A stretch of DNA of 64,000 bases from Pseudomonadota bacterium (GTDB taxonomy: Bacteria > Pseudomonadota > Alphaproteobacteria > Sphingomonadales > Sphingomonadaceae). The stretch covers positions 25,241 through 89,240 of the forward strand of contig JAEZZI010000009.1 of the NCBI GenBank assembly GCA_023418595.1, given 5' to 3'. The number at the start of each line of letters is the position of its first letter. Position 1 is the first letter of the stretch. Position numbers and translations under genes: made by a program. The notes beneath the pieces are model-generated. The model worked only from the letters and a program-made list of their open reading frames with translations. It was not told the origin of the DNA and did no database searches. Of the stretch, positions 44,521-52,602 are shown piece by piece.

Positions 44521-46427
44521 AATTTGATCCGCACCCCGCCGAACGCCGCGCGGCCCGGCGTGCCATAGGTGGCGACGACCTCATAGCGTTCGTCAAAGAG
44601 ATTCTCGACGCGGCCATAGACTTCGATCCGTTCGGTTACCGGGAAACTCGCACGAATATCGACCAGCGCATGGCCATCGACGCGCGTCGTGTTGGCGGCA
44701 TTGTCGAACCGGTCGCCGATATGGGTCACCGTCGCGCCGGTGCGCAGCCCGAACGGCCAGGCGTAATCGACCAGCGCACTCACCGAATGGCGCGGACGGC
44801 GGGCGAGTTCGTTGCCGGTGATCCGGTCCTTCGCATCGACGAAACTATACTGGCCGACGACCGACAGCCGATCGACCGGCTTCAATCCCAGCGTAAACTC
44901 GACGCCTTCCGCGCGGGTCAGGCGGAGATTGTCGTAATAGCCGAAACGATCCGGCGCGCCGTCGCAGATCGGCGGCGGACTGGCGGTGAAGCACGATACA
45001 TAATCGATCTGGTTTTCGGTATCGCGCCGGAAATAGACCGCGCCGACCGCAACCGCGCCATCCATGAAGCGCTGGTCGATGCCGACTTCCCAGCTTTCCG
45101 ACGTTTCGGGCTGGAGCGCCTCGTTCCCGACATTGCTGTAGAGTTGATAGAGCGACGGCACCTTGAACCCCTCGCCATAACTGGCGCGGATACGCGTTGC
45201 GCCGTCATTCGGGGTGAACACGCCCCCCGCCGATACCGTCGTCGCGCCGCCGAAGCGGTTGTGTTCGTCATGACGCACGCCGCCCGAAATGGTCAGCCCG
45301 CGGACCGGCTTGGCGGTCAGTTCGCCATAAAAGCTGTCCAGCGTGGCGCGTCCCTCGCCCACCGTGCCGAAGCTGTCGGAATCGAACCGCGACCATTCGC
45401 GCTCTGCCCCGAACACCGCCTCCGCCCAGTCAAACGTCGCGATGCCCTGATATTCCAACCGCTCGTTGGTGCCGACGGAATCATAGGTGATGGGGAGGAA
45501 GCCCTCCGGATCGTAATCCGTCCGCTCGACCCGCGTGATCGCATAGCCCACCCGGTTCTTGAGCGGCCCAAGCGCGAAATTGACGCCCGCATAGCCGGTG
45601 ATGTCGCGCTGGTCGCCATATTGCAGCGTGTCGCCGAAGGTGAAGCTCGGGGTGAAGCCGTCGATTTCGGTGCGTCCGTCCGCGATCGATCCGCGCAGGT
45701 CGATGCCCGCATTTTCGCCCAGCGCGACGTTCACGCGGCCATTGGCGTGCCATTGCTCATATCCGTCGCGCTCGATCCCGCCGCGCCGCACGTTGAACGC
45801 GGAAAAGCCTTCGGTCTTGTACCAGCCGCCGCCCAGGCTCGCCGCGACCGGACCGACCGAGGCCGCGACATTGCCGACCGCATTATAGGTCTCGCGCCCG
45901 CCCGCTTCCGCGCGCGCATTGATAACGACGCCCTCGCCCGGCTGCGGCGCGCGGGTGATGAGGTTGACGACTCCGCCGATCGCCTGGCTGCCATAGAGCA
46001 CCGATCGCGGCCCGCGCACCACCTCGATCCGCTCGATATTGCCGGTCAGCAGCGTGCCGAAATTATAGCCGCCACCGGTCGATGCCGGGTCGTTGATCTT
46101 GACCCCGTCGATCAGCACCAGCGTATGGTCGCTTTCCGCACCGCGGATGCTGACCGTGCCGATCGCGCCGGGCGCTCCGCTGGTCGTGGTGGTGAGACCG
46201 GGAAGCGTGCGCAGCAGATCGAGGACGGTCGCCGACTGGCGCGTCTCGATCACTTCTTCGTCCAATACGCTCACCGATTGCGGCGTCTCGTCGGTATCGC
46301 GCGCGGTGCGCGCGGCGGTGACAGTGACACTCTGTTCGTCGCGCCAGCCTTCATTCGCGGGCTGGGCAGCGGCGACCGTGGGAAACAGCGCGGCGACGGG
46401 CAGCGCGAACAGGGACAGATTCTTCAC
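44517..46427 (-). CDS. btuB: TonB-dependent vitamin B12 receptor BtuB
   Basis: About 636 residues from a GTG with AAGGAA 7 nt upstream. The signal peptide is about 20 residues (ending VAAAQ). A TonB-box-like SVTVTAARTARDTDET is followed by the plug domain (SATVLDLLRTLPGL, VSIRGAESDHTLVLIDGVKIND, IERIEVVRGPRSVLYGSQAIGGVVNLIT) and a beta barrel ending FGGVRIKL. It takes B12 across the outer membrane. The cobalamin riboswitch upstream fixes the substrate with good confidence. Confidence 0.93.
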   Translation of the reverse strand: MKNLSLFALPVAALFPTVAAAQPANEGWRDEQSVTVTAARTARDTDETPQSVSVLDEEVIETRQSATVLDLLRTLPGLTTTTSGAPGAIGTVSIRGAESDHTLVLIDGVKINDPASTGGGYNFGTLLTGNIERIEVVRGPRSVLYGSQAIGGVVNLITRAPQPGEGVVINARAEAGGRETYNAVGNVAASVGPVAASLGGGWYKTEGFSAFNVRRGGIERDGYEQWHANGRVNVALGENAGIDLRGSIADGRTEIDGFTPSFTFGDTLQYGDQRDITGYAGVNFALGPLKNRVGYAITRVERTDYDPEGFLPITYDSVGTNERLEYQGIATFDWAEAVFGAEREWSRFDSDSFGTVGEGRATLDSFYGELTAKPVRGLTISGGVRHDEHNRFGGATTVSAGGVFTPNDGATRIRASYGEGFKVPSLYQLYSNVGNEALQPETSESWEVGIDQRFMDGAVAVGAVYFRRDTENQIDYVSCFTASPPPICDGAPDRFGYYDNLRLTRAEGVEFTLGLKPVDRLSVVGQYSFVDAKDRITGNELARRPRHSVSALVDYAWPFGLRTGATVTHIGDRFDNAANTTRVDGHALVDIRASFPVTERIEVYGRVENLFDERYEVVATYGTPGRAAFGGVRIKL

Positions 46428-46591
46428 TTCGACATTCCTTCGGCCCGGTCGCGGTCGAGGCGACGGGCGGCAACGACAAATACGGGCCCACCGGTTGCCC
46501 GGTGCGACTGCGGCCATGACTGTCGTTTCAAAGGATGCGCGAACGCTCCGTCCCCGAATGGCTGAACCCGGCCACGGGTGAACGACGCGAT

Positions 46592-46762
46592 GGCAGGTCT
46601 CCTGGCTCGCCGATCGTCGCTTTGCGGCCGTCTTCCCGGTGGTTGGGCACCAGTGACTAAGTGACCGTAAGCTCCCGGCTTACAGTTGCGGGCACAGCGC
46701 CGGTATCGCACCGGCTTCCCTCTTCGCTCCCGGTCAGGGGAGAACCATCTGCCCGCGCCCCT
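46592..46762 (-). promoter_or_regulatory. Cobalamin riboswitch
   Basis: Read on the minus strand, the element has GGGAAGCCGGTGCGA, the B12 core CTGTGCCCGCAACTGTAA, GTCACTGG, GGGAAGACGGCC and the closing GAGCCAGGAGACCTGCC, in the standard cobalamin riboswitch order. It lies about 165 nt before btuB. Adenosylcobalamin binding is expected to switch off the btuB-btuF-btuC-btuD operon. The 46428-46591 stretch is the expression platform; I did not find a clear terminator in it. Confidence 0.95.
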
Positions 46763-46808
46763 ACGACCGGGACGTGGCTCCTGTCAATTCGGTGGATCGC
46801 ACGAGGAG

Positions 46809-47036
46809 TCAGCGGACCGGGGGCGCCGCGTCGGCGGAGATCGACGCCAGCCGGTCGCGCTCGGTGCTCAGCGTCGTGGACGCCTCGGCGACACCCGCCT
46901 CGGGCATGTGATAGCCGTGATAGACGCGGTGCGTGTCGCGCCCGACCGCGAAGCCGCCGAGCACATAGCCGGTCACCAGCCCGATAAGCGAGATGCCGAT
47001 CAGCCAGATCGCGGCTTTGGCGGCCCAGCCGGCCAT
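46809..47036 (-). CDS. Small single-helix membrane protein, His-rich
   Basis: Seventy-five residues from an ATG with AGGAG 8 nt upstream. One membrane helix (about 9-31, WLIGISLIGLVTGYVLGGFAVG) is followed by RDTHRVYHGYHMPEAG, where three histidines are spaced H-X3-H-X2-H. The layout is like CbtB, a small protein of cobalt uptake, but the match is weak and it lies upstream rather than downstream of the B12 riboswitch. Function unknown. Confidence 0.6.
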   Translation of the reverse strand: MAGWAAKAAIWLIGISLIGLVTGYVLGGFAVGRDTHRVYHGYHMPEAGVAEASTTLSTERDRLASISADAAPPVR

Positions 47037-47113
47037 GCATCGTCTCCTGTCACTGCCCGCCGGGATAATGCGGGGCGTGGGAAGGAGTTCCCGCTTCCTG
47101 AAACACCCAACCC

Positions 47114-47190
47114 CGTTCGTTTCGAGCGAAGTCGAGAAACGCTAGGACAACAGCCGAAACACGTTTCTCGACTTCGCTCGAAACGAACGG
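47114..47190. repeat. Hairpin repeat, GTTTCGAGCGAAGTCGAG family, copy 5
   Basis: The arms CGTTCGTTTCGAGCGAAGTC... and their reverse complement pair over 28 nt almost without mismatch around a 21-nt centre. It lies between the PHA-system gene and the small membrane protein gene, both on the minus strand. Confidence 0.92.
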
Positions 47191-47205
47191 GCAAAGGGAC
47201 GGACC

Positions 47206-47508
47206 CTATTTCAGCAATTTCGTCCCGTTATCCGCCAGCTTCTCACGAATCTTGTTGGCGAACATCGCCAGGAAGGGCGGCAGGTCCACCGTCGCCTTCA
47301 CCACATCCTCGGCCACGTCGAGCCGGCTCGCGACCCGCTGGCCCATCCCTTCGATCGTGAAGAACAACGTGTCGCCTTCCCAGCGATTGTCGGTCAGCGC
47401 ACCGCCGGGAATCAGGTCGGCGATCTTGCCCACTCCGCCCGAAATCCGCGCGCGTGCGCCTTCGCGGCCCAGTTTGTGGGGAATATCGACGGTGATCGGC
47501 TCGGCCAT
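47206..47508 (-). CDS. Polyhydroxyalkanoic acid system family protein
   Basis: Exactly 100 residues. ITVDIPHKLGREGARARISGGVGKIADLIPGGAL and VKATVDLPPFLAMFANKIREKLADNGTKLLK match the PHA granule-associated family (PF09650). Its role in PHA storage is only loosely established, and no pha genes are nearby. Confidence 0.9.
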   Translation of the reverse strand: MAEPITVDIPHKLGREGARARISGGVGKIADLIPGGALTDNRWEGDTLFFTIEGMGQRVASRLDVAEDVVKATVDLPPFLAMFANKIREKLADNGTKLLK

Positions 47509-47614
47509 CGGGCGCTCCTCAAGTGAATTAAGCCACTAATACGCTTAGGTAGGGCGTCCGCCCCCGCGCGCCAAGCCTTGCGTGCCGCGCGCTTCCCGGC
47601 AATAGCCGCAACCC

Positions 47615-49156
47615 ATGCGTCGATCCTGGACCGCTCCGCTCATCGCCATCGCCTCGGGCTTCGCCTCAGCGCTGGGTTTTGCGCCGACCGACTGGTGGCC
47701 GGTCACGCTCGTCGCGGTCGCGGTGCTGCTTTGGCTGGTGCATGACGCGCCGACCTTCAAACGCGCGCTGCTGATCGGCTGGCTGTTCGGCGTCGCGCAT
47801 TTCACGCTGGGCAATAGCTGGATTCAGCACGCCTTCGACTATCAACAGGAAATGCCGCCCGAACTGGGATATGGCGCAGTCGTCCTGCTTGCCCTTTATC
47901 TCGCCGTCTATCCCGCCGCTGCGGCGGGGCTGGCGTGGCGTTGGGGGCGCGTCACCGGCGGACCGCCCGACGAACGCTATGTGCTGGTCTTCGCCGCCGG
48001 GTGGATCGTCACGGAATGGCTGCGCGCCAGCATGTTCACCGGCTATAGCTGGAACCCGCTCGGCATGGTGTGGCTCGCCCCCGGCGTCGCGCAGATCGCG
48101 AGTTTCACCGGCACCTATGCGCTGTCGGGCCTAGTGGTGCTGGCAAGCGGCGCGGCTTTGCTGCTCGCCGCAGGGCTGCGCTGGCGACTGGCCGCGCTGG
48201 TCGCGGTCCCGGTCGCCGCCGCCTTCTTCCTCCAGCCGCCGCCCGCGCCCACCTACGCCGCCGATCATCCGCGCGTCCGCATCGTCCAGCCCAATATCGG
48301 TCAGGAGCATGTCGGCACCGACGGTTATAAGGAAGCGGTGTTCCAGAAGCTGCTGAGCCTCAGCGGCGGTCCGGCCCCCTATCCCCGCATCCTCGCCTGG
48401 CCCGAAGGGACGGTCAATTTCTACCTTGAGGACGATTATCCGTTCGAATGGTATGAGGGCGTCTCGCCCGCCGTTACCCGCGCCCGCATCGCCGCGCGGC
48501 TGGGCGAGCGGGACATCGCGCTGGTCGGCGGCACCGCGCTGATCTTCGGGCAGGACGGCGAACTCGACGGCGCGGGCAATTCGGTGTTCGCGATTGCGCC
48601 TTCGGGTGAACTCGCCGGGCGCTACGACAAGGCGCATCTCGTCCCCTATGGCGAATATCTCCCCATGCGATCGATCCTCCAGCCGCTTGGCCTGTCACGC
48701 CTCGTCATGGGCGATATCGACTTTCTGCCCAGCCCCGGCCCGGCCAATCTGTCGATCCCCGGTATCGGCCTGGCGGGGATGCAGATTTGCTACGAGATCA
48801 TCTTTTCGGGCCAGGTCGTGAACGACGCAGCGCGCCCGCAATTCCTGTTCAACCCGTCGAACGACGCCTGGTTCGGCTATACCGGCCCGCCCCAGCATCT
48901 GGCGCAGGCGCGGATGCGCGCGATCGAGGAAGGGCTGCCGATCCTGCGCTCGACCCCCACCGGCATCTCGGCGGTGATCGGCGCCAAGGGCGAACTGGTC
49001 GCCACCATCCCCAGCGGCGTCGAGGGCGCGATCGAAGTCCCCCTGCCCGCGCCCCGCGAACCCACATTCTTCGCGCGCGTCGGCAACTGGATGGTGATCC
49101 TGTCGGCGCTCCTCCTCATCGGAATCGCATTTGCGTTCCGCCGCGCGAAACGCTAG
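47615..49156 (+). CDS. lnt: Apolipoprotein N-acyltransferase
   Basis: Protein of 513 residues. About six membrane helices precede a nitrilase-like periplasmic domain with the catalytic triad E264 (AWPEGTVNFY), K339 (DKAHLVPYGEYLP) and C392 (QICYEIIF), and a final helix. It adds the third acyl chain to lipoproteins, several of which are encoded in this window. It is followed 77 nt later by metK. Confidence 0.96.
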   Translation: MRRSWTAPLIAIASGFASALGFAPTDWWPVTLVAVAVLLWLVHDAPTFKRALLIGWLFGVAHFTLGNSWIQHAFDYQQEMPPELGYGAVVLLALYLAVYPAAAAGLAWRWGRVTGGPPDERYVLVFAAGWIVTEWLRASMFTGYSWNPLGMVWLAPGVAQIASFTGTYALSGLVVLASGAALLLAAGLRWRLAALVAVPVAAAFFLQPPPAPTYAADHPRVRIVQPNIGQEHVGTDGYKEAVFQKLLSLSGGPAPYPRILAWPEGTVNFYLEDDYPFEWYEGVSPAVTRARIAARLGERDIALVGGTALIFGQDGELDGAGNSVFAIAPSGELAGRYDKAHLVPYGEYLPMRSILQPLGLSRLVMGDIDFLPSPGPANLSIPGIGLAGMQICYEIIFSGQVVNDAARPQFLFNPSNDAWFGYTGPPQHLAQARMRAIEEGLPILRSTPTGISAVIGAKGELVATIPSGVEGAIEVPLPAPREPTFFARVGNWMVILSALLLIGIAFAFRRAKR

Positions 49157-49162
49157 GGCAGC

Positions 49163-49228
49163 GATATAAGGAAAGCTTTATATCAGGCATGGCAACGGCC
49201 TACGCTTTCCGCTTGTCCCACAAAGGAA
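49163..49228 (+). promoter_or_regulatory. Candidate pseudoknotted leader of metK
   Basis: GATATAA (49163-49169) pairs with TTATATC (49178-49184) to form a hairpin whose loop contains GGAAAGC (49170-49176). That loop pairs perfectly with GCTTTCC at 49204-49210. The same GCTTTCC can instead pair with the GGAAA of the metK ribosome-binding site (49224-49228). This is the layout of a small translational riboswitch and metK makes S-adenosylmethionine, but I cannot match it to a named SAM riboswitch class. Confidence 0.45.
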
Positions 49229-49233
49229 AACAC

Positions 49234-50445
49234 ATGCGTTCCAATTATCTCTTCACGTCCGAATCGGTTTCCGAAGGCCATCCCGACAAGGTTTCCGACC
49301 AGATTTCGGACGCGATCGTCGATCTGTTCCTGGGCATCGACCCCGAAGCGCGCGTCGCGTGCGAAACGCTGACCACCACCCAGCTCGTCGTCCTCGCCGG
49401 TGAAATCCGCGGCAAGGGCATCTACGAAAACGGCGAATGGGCGCCCGGCATTCTCGACCGCGTCGAACGGACCGTACGCGATACGGTGAAGCGCATCGGT
49501 TACGAGCAGGACGGTTTCCACTGGGAAAATCTGCGCTTCGAAAACAATCTGCACGGCCAGTCGGCGCACATCGCGCAGGGCGTGGACGCATCGGGCAACA
49601 AGGACGAAGGTGCGGGCGATCAGGGGATCATGTTCGGCTATGCCGCCAACGACACCCCCGACCTGATGCCCGCGACGCTCGACTACAGCCACAAGATTCT
49701 CGAGCGCATGGCGGCCGACCGTCATTCGGGCGCGGCGCCGTTCCTTGAACCCGACGCCAAGAGCCAGGTGACGCTGCGCTACGAAGGCAGCAAGGCCGTC
49801 GCCTGCACCGCCATCGTCGTCTCGACCCAGCATGCCGAAGGCTATGACCAGGGCGACCGGGAAGCCGAGCTGAAAGCCTATGTGAAGTCGGTCGTCGCCG
49901 AAGTCATTCCGGGCGAATTGCTGTCGGACGAAACCGAATATCACATCAACCCGACGGGCAGCTTCGTGATCGGCGGACCCGATGGCGACGCCGGGCTGAC
50001 CGGTCGCAAGATCATCGTCGACACTTATGGCGGCGCGGCACCGCACGGCGGCGGCGCGTTCAGCGGCAAGGACCCGACCAAGGTCGATCGCTCGGCGGCA
50101 TACATCACCCGCTATCTCGCAAAGAACATCGTCGCGGCGGGCCTGGCCCAGCGCTGCACGATCCAGCTCGCCTATGCGATCGGCGTGTCGAAGCCGCTGT
50201 CGCTCTATGTCGACACCCACGGCACCGGCACCGTCGGCGACGACAAGATCGAGGAAGCGATCGCCCGCATCGAAAAGCTGGGCGGCCTGACCCCGCGCGG
50301 CATCCGCCTGCACCTCGGCCTCAACAAGCCGATCTACGCCCGCACCGCCGCGTACGGCCATTTCGGTCGCAAGGCCGACGGCGATTTCTTCCCGTGGGAA
50401 AAGACCGATCTGGTCGATGATTTGAAGGCCGCGCTGGCGGCGTAA
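49234..50445 (+). CDS. metK: S-adenosylmethionine synthetase
   Basis: Protein of 403 residues from the ATG of MRSNYLFTSESVSEGHPDKVSDQISD, with AAAGGAAAA upstream. An ATG 45 nt earlier is in frame but falls in the structured leader. Other landmarks: GAGDQGIMFGYA, the conserved GGPDGDAGLTGRKIIVDTYGG and GGGAFSGKDPTKVDRSAAYITRYLAKNIV. It makes SAM from ATP and methionine. A strong terminator follows. Confidence 0.98.
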   Translation: MRSNYLFTSESVSEGHPDKVSDQISDAIVDLFLGIDPEARVACETLTTTQLVVLAGEIRGKGIYENGEWAPGILDRVERTVRDTVKRIGYEQDGFHWENLRFENNLHGQSAHIAQGVDASGNKDEGAGDQGIMFGYAANDTPDLMPATLDYSHKILERMAADRHSGAAPFLEPDAKSQVTLRYEGSKAVACTAIVVSTQHAEGYDQGDREAELKAYVKSVVAEVIPGELLSDETEYHINPTGSFVIGGPDGDAGLTGRKIIVDTYGGAAPHGGGAFSGKDPTKVDRSAAYITRYLAKNIVAAGLAQRCTIQLAYAIGVSKPLSLYVDTHGTGTVGDDKIEEAIARIEKLGGLTPRGIRLHLGLNKPIYARTAAYGHFGRKADGDFFPWEKTDLVDDLKAALAA

Positions 50446-50472
50446 GCCGAACCCATCCGGTCGAAACGAAAC

Positions 50473-50518
50473 GGCTTGCGCTCCCGGTTTCAGAACCGCT
50501 GGAGCGCAGGCCTTTTTT
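50473..50518 (+). terminator. Rho-independent terminator of metK
   Basis: A 12-bp stem with one G-T pair (50473-50484 with 50501-50512) closes a loop that itself holds CGGTTT/AACCG, followed by six T. It lies 27 nt after the metK stop. Confidence 0.93.
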
Positions 50519-50586
50519 GTTTGCGCGGAAAATACCCTGCCATCGGGGCTTGCTCTAGAGTGCGTTGGTAAACAAGCGCCCCCCCG

Positions 50587-51492
50587 TTGCGGACATGCCG
50601 ACGCCGTGTCATCTCACGAGCATCTGTTGCACTGACCGAGGCCAAAGAATTGGGATTTCAGCCCTTTGGATACCCCTTCGAAATCTCGTCGAGTCTGCCA
50701 CCTGAAAGGGCGAAGGCAGCGCTCAGGTCGAAAAAGACAAGCCTGTTTGATGCACAGAACGGCGCTCGTGGATGGATTGCCGGACCGTTCATCTGTCTTT
50801 GGTTCAGCGCATTCGATCGGTACGGACCGATGTTGTTCGGCCTAATATCCGCTGACAACCTTGGCACACGCGTGCGTGGCCGCGCTGGGTCTGACCTGAA
50901 CGGCGTTGCCATGTTTACCCTTTCGATACCCTTAGTGGGTTGGCTGATCTTCAAGATGGTAGCCGAAGGACAGGCGTCTGGCCGCCAGCTTTTGGTGCTG
51001 GGATTAGTGTTCTTGGTAGGAGGGCCTTTGATATATTGGTGGGCGCACAAGGAGCGGAAGGATGCCGAGCCGCTTGTGCGGTTCATTCGCAGTGCACTTG
51101 CACAGTCGCCAGTTAACTCCGGATCGGATCCACTCCCCCAAAAGGTTCATGGGGATTTACGCCTTCTGTTGAACAGAGAATATCTTAGCGGACCGGTGAC
51201 GCGAGCGACGATCCAAAAGGCGTTTATGCGGGTAGGCAACCGAGATTTCCTGATCATTGAGTCCGACGAACAGACGTATCTTCAGACCGCGTGGCGGAAA
51301 GGAGGATACATTTTAGAAGTCCGCAAAGGCGGTCCCAGCGAACATTATCGAGCTGTCAGGTCACGGACTGGTGAGTCCGCACAGGGCGAGATTTTTACAT
51401 ACGAGGAGGTCAGCGAAGCTATGGAATCTTATGTTTCCGGCGGTCGGCTTCCGAGTTTTCTCGAATTCAAGCCGATCTACTCACACCAATGA
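50587..51492 (+). CDS. Membrane protein of unknown function, low-GC
   Basis: Up to 301 residues; the start is uncertain (TTG at 50587, or an in-frame TTG at 50650). Two membrane helices (GVAMFTLSIPLVGWLIFKMVA and LLVLGLVFLVGGPLIYWWA) with a short N-terminal domain before and a soluble C-terminal domain after (YLSGPVTRATIQKAF, FLIIESDEQTYLQTAWRKGGYILEVRKGG). Codon use is less GC-biased than the neighbours, which suggests it was acquired. I do not recognise the family. Confidence 0.75.
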   Translation: MRTCRRRVISRASVALTEAKELGFQPFGYPFEISSSLPPERAKAALRSKKTSLFDAQNGARGWIAGPFICLWFSAFDRYGPMLFGLISADNLGTRVRGRAGSDLNGVAMFTLSIPLVGWLIFKMVAEGQASGRQLLVLGLVFLVGGPLIYWWAHKERKDAEPLVRFIRSALAQSPVNSGSDPLPQKVHGDLRLLLNREYLSGPVTRATIQKAFMRVGNRDFLIIESDEQTYLQTAWRKGGYILEVRKGGPSEHYRAVRSRTGESAQGEIFTYEEVSEAMESYVSGGRLPSFLEFKPIYSHQ

Positions 51493-51722
51493 CACTCCGC
51501 CTTCCGTCTAGACCCTGTCGTTCGCTGGATTTGAACTGATCTACAATTCTCGATGGGCGCCCACCAACTCCGGTTGCTGATCGGCCTGTGTAACGGGTCT
51601 GCGTTGTCGCGAAACGGTGCCCGGTCGGCCTTGCCAATGGCCCGTACACAGACGCGCGCGTGTGAACCTCTTCAACTTGTTCAGAACTATCTCCGCCCTC
51701 GCGTATATACCGAGCCGCGCTT

Positions 51723-52007
51723 TCACCGCCGCCGACTGCGGCCCGTCGTCATCGGATCGGGCTTCTTCGGGGGCTTCCACCCTTCCGGCGCATCACGCTT
51801 GGGTCGTTCCGATCCGATGCCCATTGCGCCCGGTTGCTGGCGTTCGAGCCCCGCGAAATCGGCGTCGGCGGATGTGCTTCCCGCCGCTTGCCGCCGCACC
51901 GCGATCTCGTTGCGCAGCGCCGCCGCGCGCTCGAAGTCCTGTGCTTCCGCCGCCGCTGCCATTTCGGCGGCGAGGCGCGTCAGGACATCGTCGTTATCGC
52001 TCGCCAT
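51723..52007 (-). CDS. UVR-domain protein (UvrB/UvrC motif)
   Basis: Ninety-four residues. Residues 8-42 (VLTRLAAEMAAAAEAQDFERAAALRNEIAVRR) are a UVR motif, the helical hairpin by which UvrB and UvrC interact. The rest is polar and basic. It overlaps the PAP2 gene by 14 nt. Role unknown. Confidence 0.85.
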   Translation of the reverse strand: MASDNDDVLTRLAAEMAAAAEAQDFERAAALRNEIAVRRQAAGSTSADADFAGLERQQPGAMGIGSERPKRDAPEGWKPPKKPDPMTTGRSRRR

Positions 52008-52602
52008 CGACCCCCGCTTTCTCGAACGCGCGCGCGACCAGCCATTCGCTGGCTAGGCCCAGAATCGCGCCTGCTGCAACGTCGATCGGGAAGTGCGTTC
52101 CCCGCGCGGGCTGGATCGCACCGATCGCCGCAGCACCCAGCGCTGCGGGCGTGCTTGCGGCGGGATATTCGCGCGCGATCGCCCGCGTCACGGCGACCGC
52201 GCCTGCGGTATGCCCTGAGGGAAAGCTGTTCATCGGCCCGTCGTCATGATCGCCCGGCGTGATGCGGTGGGCGTGATGCGTCGAGAACAGCCCCGGACGC
52301 GCGCGATCGACGCGCTGTTTGATGAGCGTCTTGATCGCGGTCGCCACCAGATGGCTCGCCAGCATCCGCGCGCCCGTCCGCGCGAGCCTTTTGTCGTCGC
52401 GGACCAGCCCGGCGGCCAGCGTCGCCACCGACAGCGCGATCATCGGCGGCTGGTCGGCGATCTCGCTGGCCAGCCCCGCCGCCTTTATCACGGGATGATC
52501 CTTGTGCCGCGCGGCGGCGTGGCCGATCGCGATATCGGCGCGTTCGATCCGGGTGGCGGCGCGCTTCGTCTCGCGCGCCGCCGTCTTCTTCTTTTTCGTC
52601 AC
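51994..52602 (-). CDS. PAP2-family phosphatase
   Basis: Protein of 202 residues from a GTG that overlaps the katE stop (GTGA). PAP2 motifs are KQRVDRARP, PSGHTAGAVA and ARGTHFPIDVAAG. A Lys-rich N-terminus precedes several hydrophobic helices. It probably dephosphorylates lipid phosphates in the membrane. Confidence 0.88.
   Translation of the reverse strand: MTKKKKTAARETKRAATRIERADIAIGHAAARHKDHPVIKAAGLASEIADQPPMIALSVATLAAGLVRDDKRLARTGARMLASHLVATAIKTLIKQRVDRARPGLFSTHHAHRITPGDHDDGPMNSFPSGHTAGAVAVTRAIAREYPAASTPAALGAAAIGAIQPARGTHFPIDVAAGAILGLASEWLVARAFEKAGVDGER

Noticed and set aside
44670..46565. Plus-strand open frame opposite btuB
   Set aside because: Composition typical of a mirror frame; the minus strand has signal peptide, plug and barrel and a riboswitch in the right orientation.
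46428..46591. Search for a terminator in the riboswitch expression platform
   Set aside because: No stem followed by a T-run was found on the minus strand; control may act on translation instead.
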